A stretch of DNA of 64,000 nt from Codonopsis lanceolata (lineage: Eukaryota; Streptophyta; Magnoliopsida; Asterales; Campanulaceae), in contig CM028383.1 in NCBI GenBank assembly GCA_013146195.2, positions 20,421,642-20,485,641 on the forward strand. Reading direction: 5' to 3'. Shown here piece after piece: positions 22,410-35,340 of the stretch. Numbering within the stretch: the stretch's first letter is position 1; the number at the start of each line of letters is the position of its first letter. Below the pieces are notes generated by a model. The model saw only the letters and a list, made by a program, of their open reading frames with translations. It was not told where the DNA came from and ran no database searches. Position numbers and translations under genes: made by a program.

Positions 22410-24825
22410 TAATCGGTAAAGTCCCTAGTAATGCTCTCATACCTAATAATGCTCTAATACGTTACACGGTTTATATATAGATTAATTAAAGTTGAATATT
22501 ATATAATTAAAAACTTTAATATAAACAAAATAAACAATAAAATTAAAGATAGATAATCACAAAATTTTGAAAGTGTTAGTATAAATTTAGAATTTCTTTA
22601 TATACAACATTTTATCGTTGAACATATAGGACTATTACAACTATCACTAAAATTTGAAATCCTTTAGAATTAGTAATTCTAGATAAAGCAACTTACAACT
22701 GACCATAACTAAAAACAGGTTTGTTCATACATTAGACAATGATTGACCTTGACTTTTATTTATAAACATTGCGTAAGACACCATCAGCAGAAACTGTCTT
22801 TTTTTAGAATTTGAATGGAATTTTATGATCAGAAGGTGTCAATGACATTTTTTGATTCAAAACAATACTACCAGAATTTTCTTTTCAAATAACTCGGCCT
22901 TCAAAAATATGGTTTATCAGATTTGTAACAAATAATCTCGTGTTATTGCATAACTTAAGAGATTGATATATGTTACGAAACAACATTACTGAAGTTCTAA
23001 CCTTCAAATTCAACTCATGATTTGAGATCCAAATTTTTATCAGAATGATACGAAAAATCTGAGCTCAAATACAGTTTTCCTTTTGAAATGTTCATTGATT
23101 TCACGTAATTACAAAATACAAACAGAAAAACATTATCTACATCATAATTTTTATGTGACTATCTAATTAAAAAAATACAAACAAACAAAAAATGAAAAAT
23201 GAATAATAATATTGTGACAACATAGTTTATACTCCCTTAGTTTCATCCAAAGTCCCCATTTGAAAAATCAAATTATTAAGGGGATATATCAATATCATTG
23301 GAGTTAGTCATAATTACAAAAATACTTAAGCACAAGCAATATGCTTATAACACAAGTAGATGATAAAGATGAAATACTATGTAAATTGTATGCATAATTT
23401 TTAAAATATAGGCTCTTAAAGTGAAACATCTCAAAATAATATAGTAAATAAATGAGAATTCACCTGATTCGTTCTTGAGTAAACTATTTGTTTATAGGCA
23501 AGTGTAACCCCTTGATGGTGTGAGGATTTGAACTAAGAACCTCAACTGGTTCCCTTACCATCTCTATCACCCCTTGGGGTCAACTATTTTTACAACTAAT
23601 TAACCAAATTTTTTTCTTCCTAAATATAAATGCATTTGCTAACTTTTTAACTTTTACTTGTAGAGTTATGCCGTGAAATTGAATCATAGTGCAACAAAAA
23701 GGAGGATCTTTGAAATTGGACGTCATAAAAAAGGTACAACTAAATAGCGGGAGGAAAAGGTGTTTTGTACATATTTGAACACCAACAAAAGAAAATGCTT
23801 ATTTCATGGAACCATGTACACTATTTATCTCTCTTTATCTCTTTGAATAGTTGCTATGTGAATATCGTATAATGGTATATAAAAAATGAATTGTGATTAA
23901 AGAAACTAAATCACAAATGATGTGATAATTTCACTTGATAAGTACTTTTTTGTTTGTCCCGGTAACATGCTTTTAGTGATATCATTTTGTTAAACTTTTT
24001 TGCCTAGCATTGAAGATATATTGTTAAGCAAATTCTATTTATGTCTAATGACAGTGTAAAATTATCTAAAATTATCATGAGTTTATTAAATATATTTAGA
24101 CATAAAAGAGATGTGATTTATCTTACTCGTTTAACCATCATCAATTACTCCAGAAAAACTAATGTAGTCATCAAAATTTGAAGAATACGTGACCTTAATT
24201 TAAAGTAAATTAAAAACTTTTTTCAGTTGGACTAACAGTTTATGTATGGCGGGTAATTATCATAAATAGTTTTGGTGTGCACAACATTAATGCTAAAGCT
24301 TAGTGTTCTTACGAAATGAATTTTGTCTATTGAAAATATAGTTACATATATCTTTAAACAATTAGAAAAAATGTTTATGAAAAACATAGATGCATTATGT
24401 ATATATATATTTAAAAAAAAAAAAAAACCTTACCGTTTGATGTAGTAACGTTCATCTTTCATCTTCGCTTTTCGATTTATTGATTTTCATATTACTGGGT
24501 TTGATCTTTATAGAATATTTTTTTTCGGTATTGTCTGGTATGGTCTGACCATCACAATGTGCAGCAAATGAAGTGCAAAAAATTTATATTAATTTTCTCA
24601 TTGGAAACTGTTTGAGAATTGAATACTCAAGGAATCGTCCATCTTCCCAAGGCGTTCATATTCAGTTGATAGAATGTATTTTAAGATAATGCATGTATTT
24701 GTTTTTTTATGTATTCATTTCCAATTCAATTAATACTTTGTTATATAAATTCATTTTTGTATGTATATTACTGAATATAAATAGTCAGAATGTAGATATA
24801 TCACTTGTTTATGTAATTAATATAC
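22410..24825. other. AT-rich intergenic stretch, mostly unrecognised
   Basis: No gene. A degenerate Stowaway-like start (ctcccttagtttcatccaaa) lies at 23232 and may run to about 23455. Around 23500-23600 is a gtgaggatttgaactaagaacc text that resembles a tRNA-derived B box, possibly a SINE fragment. A poly-A run is at about 24413. Nothing else was recognised. Confidence 0.45.
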
Positions 24826-25880
<1,055 letters not shown>

Positions 25881-26516
25881 AATTGTTCAAAAGATATCCA
25901 ACCTTTCTCTTTCGCTTTCCCTTTCATTTTCCTTTACGTTTTCTTAAATGTTGGATTGATTTGTATTTATGAGTCGTTCTATTTCATTAAGAATATGGAT
26001 CTAGTATTATCCTAAGAGAAGGCTTTAGAAGGGGTGTCGACCTCCATTTCAATTAAATCAAGGCTGGGTGGGTTTAAAAGTTTTCCTTCTCCGAATAGCT
26101 CTTTTACACCATTCGCCTCGAACAATACATCATATCTCTCTCTATCTTCTTTAAATGCTAACACCATGAATCTCTATTGTGAAATTTTCCATTTAGCCAA
26201 TTGGTAATTGTTAAGGCCGAGGATTATAAAAAGTGTGTGCTTGTCAATCTCATTATGTTGAACAAATCGAAGTGCTTTCCTTTTTGTCAATCCTGATGCA
26301 CTGGGTCCTATTTTAGACTCCAATCCAGGTGTTCTACCATATGTTAGGTTGACTGGTTGCATTAGTACATAAAGTATCTACGATTTTCTGTCTCATGACT
26401 TGATAACACGAGTTCGTGAAATAGCGTGACTGACTAAGAAAAAAGAAAAGATGACTGACCTGAATCTACTCATCTGCTTCGACCAGCCCCTCTATATCTA
26501 TCTCTCTAACTTTGAT
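25881..26516. other. Unrecognised stretch
   Basis: No convincing gene. A short minus-strand frame at about 26362-26174 includes LTYGRTPGLESKIGPSA but is only 62 codons with no known family. Recorded as nothing certain. Confidence 0.4.
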
Positions 26517-26655
26517 TTTCAATCGTGATGCATCAATTTGAAATCTCAATAGACTGATTGGAATCGCGATGCATTATTTTGGAATCGCTTCCAAATATAT
26601 GCATCGTAATTGAAAATCGCTGCATGGGGATTTCAAATTGATGCAAATGGGAGGA
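26517..26655. repeat. Imperfect fold-back (inverted repeat)
   Basis: The left arm holds gattttcaatcgtgatgcat and gcatcaatttgaaatc. The right arm holds their inverses: atgcatcgtaattgaaaatc and gatttcaaattgatgc. The order of the two motifs is also inverted within the arms, so several pairings are possible. Could be a tiny MITE or a small-RNA-type hairpin. Confidence 0.55.
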
Positions 26656-27554
26656 TTTCTAGATTTGACTCTTGGTATATTCTTTCTCGTTGATAGAAAC
26701 CTTCAAGTCAATAAGTAGGTCAACTATTCTTTCTCAAACAACTTTGTTACAAGTGGACTCATAACAACAATGTTAATGGTCTTGTAATTGAATGAATTGG
26801 CAGCATAAAAGGAAATGTCAAGTTCCGGCTTATGCAAGAGCAAAAACAAACACAAGGAGGACAAATCAAAGAAAAATAAGGGGATTGTGTCATACAACTC
26901 GAGGCACTACATAAGTATAGCATTGAAAAGACTTTTTAAGTAGAGAACTACTAACCTGATGCAAAAAAATTGGATTTACAATCCACGATTTTGTGCATCA
27001 AAATATTTGAACATAAATTTTGTGCATACGCCTTTGGTCCTGAGGTTATTCTCATCCTTTCACCCAAAAAGTGTCATTTACCAGTTGAAAAAAAATCAGG
27101 TATTGTACATGTACAGGTTGGAAAAGTTGAAAAAGGGACCAGCCTGGTTATCACCATTGCCATAACTAATTGTTGACCTATCTGATTGCATGGAAAAAGT
27201 TAATCCTCCGTCCTATTATTTTAAAATGTTTTATTTTAAGAGTTACTTTCAAAATTATATGTTTATCATCTTCATAACCTTTCAACATTAACTTCATATT
27301 TGCTATTAACATATTGATTAAGTTTAAGCATTTTTTTAATTAGACATTTTAGGTAGGAGCTCTTTGGGTGAAATGGAAGAATTATTAATTTATTTTAAAT
27401 AATTACTTTTATGAGTATCATTTTTAACCAACTATTATTGAATGGAAAACATCAAAATAGTAAGTAGGACATTGCGAACAAAATGGAAGTTGTAAAACCG
27501 TTATAAATACTCTTACATTTGGGCTAAATATAGCATCTATAAATAAATAAAAAA
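26656..27554. other. Unrecognised stretch
   Basis: No gene or clear transposon ends. Near 27206 aatcctccgtcctattattt resembles a Stowaway start, and text near 27345 (agacattttaggtaggagct) could be its decayed right end, but the pairing is poor. Confidence 0.4.
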
Positions 27555-28753
27555 TGTATAAATGTGTATACTTTAGATTTACTTAAAATCATTAAAGTTA
27601 AAACAGCTAGTCTTAAATATTTTAATTAATACTTTTAGACTGTTTTACGTAGACTTTAGCAAGTCTAAATCTATCTGCTGAAGGATTCAACAAATAGATG
27701 TTTCTTAGGCTTTGTTAAGCAGCCTTCCTTAAAATATTCTATCTCCTTAAGCTTAGTCATCAGCAGCTAGCAGCTGCTGATACCACAGTGTCAGCGCTCT
27801 TTTAACATTTCGAATTCTCTATATGTTGAACACCATACACTGTTGAAAAATTTGGCCTTCACGCTCTTATATTTAATTATTATTTGGTCATTATATCTCA
27901 AACAACAGAACTATTCACATAAGACTTTTTCTTTATCTGTCTTGTCAATAGAAGAATTTCGTATATGTCTTAAATGCTCTTCAAGTATATATTAAATCCT
28001 AGCAAACCACTCTCTTTATTATTTCATACTAGGTGATATCCTTTGTCTCTAACATTCTGCAAGATTTCTGTGCATTCAATAAAAGATTTTTCTCATCATC
28101 ATGTCTTCAAGAAATTCAAGTTTCAACCTTGCTCTATCAAACGGCTCCAAATTTGAAGATCTCTATAAAACGTTTGAAGCAAGGATTGAAGAAGACACCC
28201 TTCAGAGAATTATGTGCACTAAATTTATAAATTTTACAAATCCTCAAAGCACACTAACAGAGACAATGAGTTGAAGCCTTCATTCGATTCAAACCTTCAA
28301 TCTTTCTTTGAAGAACTTCTTCTCTCAAACACTTACTAGATAGTCTCTCGTATATTAATCTCTTTCTATTTCTTATTTGAACAATTACTGTTTCGATTGT
28401 TCTTTCATTCTTTTGAATCTTTAAAGAGCATTTGATTGTTGCATGAGTACGTTTGATTGTTTCTCAATCATACTCCTCAAACACTGATTTTTGTTGTGCA
28501 CTGATCAGTTAGTGATCACTTAGAATATATATAATCTTAGTACACTTGAAAAACCAAGTTTAACTAACTTGGTAGTGGACGTAGTAGTTTTTACACTGTG
28601 AACCACTCCTAAATACTCTGTCATTTATTCTTTCACATGATAGAACTATTTCTTACACTTAAGCAGCTTCAATCTACTTAAGTTTCAGTCAGTTACATTC
28701 TTGAATTATTTACTTAATTGTTTTACAAATTGTCTTTCAGTTCATTTCTTATA

Positions 28754-30092
28754 TGCCAAAATACGAAAAACACCCTGAAGTTTCCACTTAATCCCAAAAC
28801 GGTACCCAACCTAAGATTTGTGTCATAATCATACCTGATATTGCAAATTGTCTCATTTTGCACCCTAGCCCTAACGGGCGTTAGAAAACTAACAAAAGTT
28901 AGCATATGCATCTCACATGTAGGGGTAATTTAGTCATTTTCATAAAAAACTCTTTAATTCATCTTCTACACACATACATCAAATGTGCATATTCATCAAT
29001 CAAAACAGATTACAAAATTAAGTGTTGCACATACAAAAACAACTCTAAGGATTTACTAAATGTGCAGATTCATCAATCAAACAACTTCTTTCATATCTCT
29101 TGATACAAAACAAACAACGACATCTTCAAATCAGATTACAAAATTTAGGGTTTGTTCTTAGAACTCAAAAATTGGGGAAAAACTAGGGATTGAAAACTGT
29201 GTCTGGGAAAGCCGCCGCTAAGGTCGCTTTCAATTGCATCAATTGTTGCCGACGCCTTATCGGTGATTAGGAGCTCCGACGAGATCTACATCAGCATATG
29301 GAGCTATGAATGTGACCACCACCGCCACTCGTCTAAATCGGCGGCGAATAAGTCAGCTGATTTCTTCAGTGATTATCGATGCATCGGGAAAATCTGCATG
29401 GTTGATGTCATTTGCTTTCTTTGCCGAGATGACAACATGTCATGACCTTTTGATGCGCTCCGGTCTCCTGTTTCTGACCTAATTCCTAAAGACCATGAGC
29501 TCGTCATGCATTTGGAACCACATTCAAGCTTAGCGGAAGCAATCGGTCACTTACTTGAAGGTGCACAGAACTTGGTTATACCAATGCAGAGCTACAGAAG
29601 GACCAATTCACAGAAAAAGATTCTCAAGAAAACGTCTTCGTTCGGTACTACATTTCACAATGGACAAGAATTTTACTGGCTAACACAAGAAGACATTGTT
29701 CGTTCGCTTCTTGACTCCATTGGCGTCTTCTCCCTATTGCCTGCATTCACAATTGAATCGTTGAACATTATCGACAAGGGTAGCATGATTGTTCATTACA
29801 ATGATCCTGAATCCTCTGCGTTAATCTGGGATTTGGGATTTTTTTTTCTTCTTCTGGATAGTGTTGTATGTTTGTAGAAGAGGAATTAAAGAAATTTTTG
29901 ATGAAAATGACTAAATTACCCCCTGCATGTGAGATACACATGCTAACTTTCTGTTAGTTTTTTAACGCCCGTTAGGGATATGGTGCAAAATGGGACAATT
30001 TGCAATGTCAGGTATGATTATGGCACAAACCTTAGGTTGGGTACCATTTTGGGATTGGGTGGAAACTTCAGGGTGTTTTTCGTATTTTGGCC
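28754..30092. mobile_element. Pack-MULE carrying a CBSX5-like gene fragment
   Basis: Perfect 9-base duplications tttcttata flank it (28745-28753 and 30093-30101). The ends form an inverted repeat of about 190 bp: gccaaaatacgaaaaacacc at the left is mirrored by ggtgtttttcgtattttggc at the right, and the similarity continues to the catgt(a/g)-ggggtaatttagtcatttt segment. The interior has no transposase but carries a fragment of a host CBS-domain gene at 29197-29826. This is the definition of a Pack-MULE. Confidence 0.9.
29197..29826 (+). pseudogene. CBSX5-like CBS-domain protein, captured N-terminal fragment
   Basis: Plant CBSX5/CBSX6-type proteins carry cystathionine-beta-synthase (CBS) domains that sense adenylates; their exact targets are not settled. 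The frame begins LCLGKPPLRSLSIAS, matching the conserved start of CBSX5. Then come ISIWSYECDHH, CIGKICMVDVICFL, and, after one in-frame TGA at 29443-29445, PFDALRSPVSDLIPK, LAEAIGHLLEGAQNLVIPM, FYWLTQEDIVRSLL and GVFSLLPAFTIESL. The similarity fades after PESSAL (about 29826). So roughly the first half of a ~390-residue protein is present, without introns, missing the initiator and the C-terminal CBS pair. One nonsense codon and truncation make it a pseudogene, though a 123-codon open frame remains after the TGA. Confidence 0.85.
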
Positions 30093-30355
30093 TTTCTTAT
30101 ATAAAGTAATCTGCTTAAAACATTTACTACTTATACCTGTGTCTACAAGTTGACACAGAGTGTTTTGGCCATCAGTGATAAAACAATTTTTCTATATGCT
30201 GATAACTCATTATTTCTGATGCCAGATTTTGAAGGTTTTAAAAATAACCCTTAAAGTTTTTAAAAGGCTATTCACCCCCTTCTAGCCTTATTTTGTTGCC
30301 AACCGGACTTACAAAAACATTAAACAGAGCATTTTCTATAGTGATAATTTTTTTA

Positions 30356-31882
30356 GGGTTAACTTCACCATTAGTCTCTATACTTAAGACCTTTCTCGCA
30401 ACCATCCCTCAATTCAAAAAGTGCGCACTTGGGTCCAAAGTTCACATTTTCATAACACTAGAGGTCTCTCGGTTTGACATAGTTACCGTTAACTGTGAAT
30501 GTGCGACGCACGTGAGTTTTTTAGGGTAAAATTTTAACTTCAATATAGGTTGACTTTCCCTTTGTTTGTTAACCCGTAAAGTAGTTCCACCCCCTCTCTG
30601 TACAGACACATGTCATCGTCCCAAATTTAGGATTCAAATTTGATCAAACTATCGACGATTTAGGAGGAAAACGCAACAAAATTGACTGGAGTAGACAATG
30701 ATGAATTGAACAACGACAATATCACTTTGATTAGAAACCTGGTCCTCAAGTGTCTGGTTCAAAAAAAATATCCTCCTCTCTCTCCCCACTCCCACAGAGG
30801 CACGCACTGTCAAAATTGCCACCAACACTACCACCACTAGCCAACCGAATCCCCAATTTGTATGTTTCATTTATTGGTGCTACAAGCATCACGATAGTCC
30901 AACTTAAAGCATCAAATTAGTATCTAAGGTGTAGAATCAATAGTGATAGAGTAAGAGGAGAGCACAAAGAAAAGTGACTTAAAATCTCGTAGGATCTAAT
31001 TTCTTAAAAATTCTCATATTTAAGTGTGCAAACGGCTCATTACGTTTTCTATTTAACTAGAAACTTATTTTCTGTTTGAGATTTTCCCCAGTTTTTGTAT
31101 AAAGGAGTTGAAGTCAATCAAATTTGTGCTCATCTGTTTCTCTTCAGAATCTGGCTCAACTTGACTTCAAGATCGAGAAGGCCTTTGCTTTTGAAGAAAA
31201 TAGCAGACCTTTCGAGGGATCAAAAAATTCAAAACAAAAACCAATTTCTTGTTAAAGGAGACAAAATGGCATTCGCCATAACCACCTACCCATCAAACTT
31301 ACCCTTTTTTTGCTCCAACTTCGACTCAACCTTTTTTATCGCAAATCTAGAGTACAACAGATTTTGTTAATGATGTGTCGAATAAAGATGAAGCTCGTGC
31401 TTTTGATCTGATGTTGTGAACAATGAGAGTGGAACTATGTGGGTTGAAGAAAGGATTTATCTGATTGAGTTGGTTTTGTGGAGTTTTGGAACATATTGAT
31501 GGGTTGAGATTGAGGAGGGGTTTGAGTTTGATGGTGGGCGAGACGTTGGTGGGTTAAAATAGTTGGAAATTGGGTTCTGGTTGACGTTTTCTAGAGAGAG
31601 AGGGACGGGGGAAGAGGCAGTGGTGTATGGGGGGACTTGAGCGATGATGGTTGTGAGGGGATAGGCTCATAGACTACCTTGAATGGAATTGAATTCTTTG
31701 CCCTAAAAAACTCACATGCTACGCACATGCCTACTTAACGGCAGAAGAATTAATGGCATCTAACCGAGGGATCTCAAGTGTGTTGAAAATGTGTGCATTG
31801 GACCCCCAAGTGCATACTTTTTGAATCGAGAGACGGTTGCTAGAAAGGTTTTAAGTACAGAGACCAATGGTAAAGTTAACCC
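30356..31882. mobile_element. Second MULE, with unidentified interior
   Basis: Perfect 9-base duplications attttttta flank it (30347-30355 and 31883-31891). Left end gggttaacttcaccattagt and the inverted right end gggttaactttaccattggt begin an inverted repeat of about 180 bp that includes ctcaattcaaaaagtgcgca versus ctcgattcaaaaagtatgca. Length is 1527 bp. No transposase. The interior (30640-31690) is less AT-rich and could be captured host sequence. A minus-strand frame at 30870-30649 starts with a hydrophobic stretch (FGWLVVVVLVAILTV), but I recognise no family. Confidence 0.85.
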
Positions 31883-31931
31883 ATTTTTTTAATTTCTTTT
31901 TTGTCCTTGAGTCAAAAACTTAAAAATTAGG

Positions 31932-32280
31932 GTTAATCGCACCATTGGTCCCTTGAATTTGGGCCATTTTCATTATTAGTCCCTTAATAATTTTTTGTCA
32001 AAATTGGGTCCAAAAAGTATGAAAATTTTCACAGTTGCAATCCTTTTGATGGATGCCATTAGAGAAATCCACATTAAGTACCACAATTATTTGTGTAAGT
32101 GCTTAATTGAAAATTTTTACACCTAAACTTTTTTTTCAATTTATAATTGATTCCCTCTAGTCCGGAAAAAGACCAAATGGCCTTCTTCCCCAAATTCCCA
32201 AACTTTTCCAATATTTGAACAACTCACTGTATTCTCTATATATTATTGAACCATATTTCTCTAGAATATGATGTGGCAAA
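31932..32280. mobile_element. One-ended MULE remnant
   Basis: gggttaatcgcaccattggt at 31933 resembles the termini of the adjacent MULE, followed by similar filler (tttttgtcaaaattgggtcc). No mirrored right end is found before the next element begins at 32307. Probably truncated. Confidence 0.4.
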
Positions 32281-32306
32281 ATCACAGTTTAGGCCGTCCG
32301 AATGAT

Positions 32307-33757
32307 TGGTAGGATATCTGGGCTTGAGCAGCTTCCTTGAACCTGATTAAGATAACAAACAAACCTTAGTGGAAGTGCAAGGATTGGCCTCGCGAAACCA
32401 CTCCGGCGTGAGAGTAAGTATCAGATGTTTATGTCAAGAGAGAATTTGACAGAGGCTCTAGGCTCAAGAAAGTGTGCGTACCTTGTTGAGGTTTATGGAG
32501 GGGTATTTATAGGCCCCTATTGACCTAGAATCCTGGTGGGATTCAGTTTCCATAGATACCCAGTCAATTAAGGAGAGAATCCCTAAATTATAGGCACGAT
32601 AGGCGACTGACAGCGATGATTGCAGGAACAGATAAGGCAAGTGTCCTGCTTGGATAAGGAAACCTTTGACTTGTCTTGGAGAGCAAGTTTTCGGGGTTTC
32701 CTACTTGATGCGTGCCCGGGCGAGCAAGGCTCTGCCCGACCACTCGATGTTGACTGAGCTGAGGTAACTGTGGATCCCGGGTGTGGCCCATGGTCGGGCA
32801 GGCAATGCCATTGTTCGACATGGTCTGAAGGGATGAATCCGACTCCTTGCCCGGTGTGCCTGTGATCCATGGGCCTGGCCCCTGGTCGGACAGGCGAGGC
32901 CTGTGCCCGGCAAGGTTTAGGTGAAAGTTGCACTGTTCGTTGCTCGATATCTCGGTTGTTTTGCCTGCTAAGCTGGTAGGCCCCATATTAGTTATGCTCG
33001 TGATGCTAGCTCGTGACCCGGCTTGGGCGGGTACATCAGTGGCCCCTAGCTCCTTGTCTGGCGAGTATTCATGCTCGGTGCAGGGAGCGTATATACTGGA
33101 TAATGTTGATCGGGCTACGGGTTCTAACACTTGTGAATTTTATTAAGAAAACTGTAGATGGGCCGGATGAACTTGTGGAAGGCTCTAGAATCTGGATTGG
33201 TGGACAGCTGGAGTGTGTTGAGGAATCTTGTTGCTGAGGGTGCACCGGGCGAGTGCGAGGGGGCGCGTGAGCCGTCAAGAAGTAATGTGACGGGATTGGG
33301 CGCGGACCACGAAGCGGCGCATTTAATGCGGCGTGCTTTGAGTGATGTAACCCCAGCCGTCTTGTGGAGCGCCGTTTGGGCATTCCGTTTTCCCCCCAAA
33401 ACCACAAAGTCCTGCTTATATAAGGCATGCTCCCTCTACCTCTAAACCTTTTATCGTTCTTGAGCTTTAGAGAGAGAATTTTCTAGTGAGTTCTTGCTGT
33501 TGCTTCCCTGAACATGCTCAGATTCCGGTGGACCCTTGATTCGATTCCCAGCATTCGTTTGATTCTAGGAGTTCGATCCCCCCAACCCTCTTGCCTTCAA
33601 TACCGATCGTTCACAGGGAATCTTCGACTCAAGCCTAACAGTAAGTTTCCCGTTCTTTTTTTCTTGCTTTACTTTTCTGAGTTTGATGAGGGTTTTCTTG
33701 GCTTTTCCCTTCATCTTCATATGTTTTTTGGTAGGAGGCTAGGATTAAGAACGGCCC
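32307..33757 (+). mobile_element. LTR/leader of a PF04195-type retroelement
   Basis: Starts tggtaggatatctgggctt, the same start as 61368 (tgataggatatctgggctt). Both then have gagagtaagtatc or gagagtcgag text, tatttataggcc or ttttatagtag, Arg/Pro-rich GC islands with cgggc-ag motifs, a TATA region (cttatataaggc here, gtataaaagcc at 62491), and a pyrimidine-rich leader ending in a cagtaag/caggtac splice-like site. Long frames on both strands in 32.6-33.4 kb follow GC content and are not genes. The right side is cut at 33757 by the Ogre/Tat-like LTR. Confidence 0.5.
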
Positions 33758-35340
33758 TGTGGGTGCCCCGGGTGACGCCCACGCCCCGCTCTCCCTTGGT
33801 TAGGGGAATGCGGCATGCGGAAGCGGACACCACGCTTTCCATTCCACCCTCCCTTGTCTAAGGAAGATGAAATTAAAAATGCGGAAATTGTGCTGTCAAA
33901 AAGCGCGTTGAATACGCCTCGGTCACTTCAGTGATTTTTGGTCTTTTATGGGAGCTATGGGTTTTCTGTATCAGGTTATCCCTTTTTTAGGGGATAACAG
34001 GATGCAGGAAAGTATCACCCTTTTATTCACATCTTCCCTTGTGTAGGGGAAAATGGAAAGTGCAAGAAAGGATGTTGCGGGCCCTACTACAGACTTTATA
34101 AAAATTGTCTTATGGCCTATTTCGGATCACTATGAGCGCTTTGGGTTTTCTATATCAAGTTATCCCATTTTTTAGGGGATACTAGGATATAGGAATACAT
34201 CACCCTTTCATTCTCATTCTCCCTTTTTAAGGGAAAACGGGAAAATGCAAGAAAGGATGTTGCGATACCTCACTGCGATCCAAAATGTTTTGATAGAGTC
34301 GCCATCTTTATTTTAAGGAGAAAATAAAAAAAAACCAAAAAAGAAAACCAGAGAATGCAAAAACGGGTTCGGAGGCTAAGGTACGAGTTAAGAAGGTGCT
34401 AGGCACCCAACTCGCCCTTTCGGTCTCACAAAAAAAGTTTTTGGCTAAAGTATGCTTTTTGTTATATTTTTCTAACAAATAAATAAAGCATTAACTACCT
34501 ATAAATACATCTGTATTTACATTATTTACAGACTTGCAGCCGCCTCCTTTCAATAATTACAAATACATTTAAAAATATTTGGTCATAATAATGGCTCTTT
34601 TTAATGCTATTTTCTAAATAAATCCGGGTAGCACAACGACTTATATTTTTACATTAGGCCGGATGGAAAATAGTTTTTTATAAAATAACGCTCTTAAAGG
34701 CTCACCTTTTAGAGCGTGGTGTGTTCGCTTTGTCCTTCTCGAGAGAGGGAGTCTTTTTTTGCTTTGCTATTGCTGTTGCTGCGGTTCGGGAAGAGTAACT
34801 GCTTTCGAAAAGTTGCTTCTGGGCACCGTGAAACGGGCGGAACAACTGCTTGCTTTTTTTCTCGCTGCTGCTTGCTTGCTGCTGGCGGAAATCGGGCAGA
34901 ACAACTGCTTGTTTCTGGCGGATTTGACCTTTTTACTCGGGCAGAGCAACTGCTCTTTCCGAGATTTTTGGACCGGGGAAATAGGTTTGATACCTTTAAC
35001 CGATTGGATTTGCTTTTGGAGGAGTTTTGGCAGAGCTTCGAAGCTTTATAGGAGGAGGGCGCTCACTATCGCTCCACTAATCTCACAGCGTAACAACAAC
35101 GATGAAAGCTTTGGGGGATTTTTTTTTGGTGTCCTGAAATCGAACCTCGGGGCCTCTATTTATAGGCTGAGAGAGGGACTCCGCGGTCATTTCTTTTTCT
35201 CTCTTCGTGCTTCATTTCCTTGTACCGCGGACCAGACAATTTGCACATTGCGTTAACTGTAGCACTCCTGTAGCAGTTTGGGGAGCACTATAGCTGGATT
35301 TGGGCGTTGCCATAAGGACTTTTGGGCGCTAGTGTGCTCT
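33758..35340 (-). repeat. Partial Ogre/Tat-like LTR (3' LTR, U3 start missing)
   Basis: The plus strand begins tgtgggtgccccggg, like 39084 and 45241. Shared blocks follow: cattccaccctcccttgt, agcgcgttgaatacg, aggtgctaggcaccca, cgccctttcggtctca, and caactgctt motifs in the 34.8-kb region. The similarity becomes weak after gcgttaactgtagcac (35250-35265) and changes to the protease frame at about 35340. Relative to the full LTR it lacks about 200 bases of U3. The open frames at 34.7-35.25 kb are in LTR sequence and are not genes. Confidence 0.7.

Larger units (their letters stand above)
27555..30313 (+). mobile_element. Copia-like LTR (SIRE type?), interrupted by a MULE
   Basis: Related to the solo LTR at 41449-43611. 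Shared pieces in order: ctttagcaagtctaaa with tgctgaag, an agcagctagcagctgctga-like stretch, tgatatc with tttcaaacgg, ctaacttggtagtggac, ttttaacactgtgaacc or a variant, and the end ttaaaaggctattcaccccc followed by ggacttaca. The 28754-30092 part is a MULE inserted later. The right end at 30313 is clear by comparison. The left end is uncertain: tgtataaatg at 27555 is preceded by aaaaa and the right flank is aaaac. Confidence 0.55.

Noticed and set aside
23500..23600. tRNA-derived SINE or tRNA gene
   Set aside because: Only a B-box-like phrase is visible; no A box at the right distance, no cloverleaf and no duplication.
32583..33445. Several long overlapping frames on both strands
   Set aside because: GC-rich LTR/leader sequence of a retroelement; no conserved motif, and frames overlap on both strands.
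34716..35256. 165- and 111-codon frames
   Set aside because: They lie in LTR sequence repeated at 40 and 46 kb, where the frames are not conserved.
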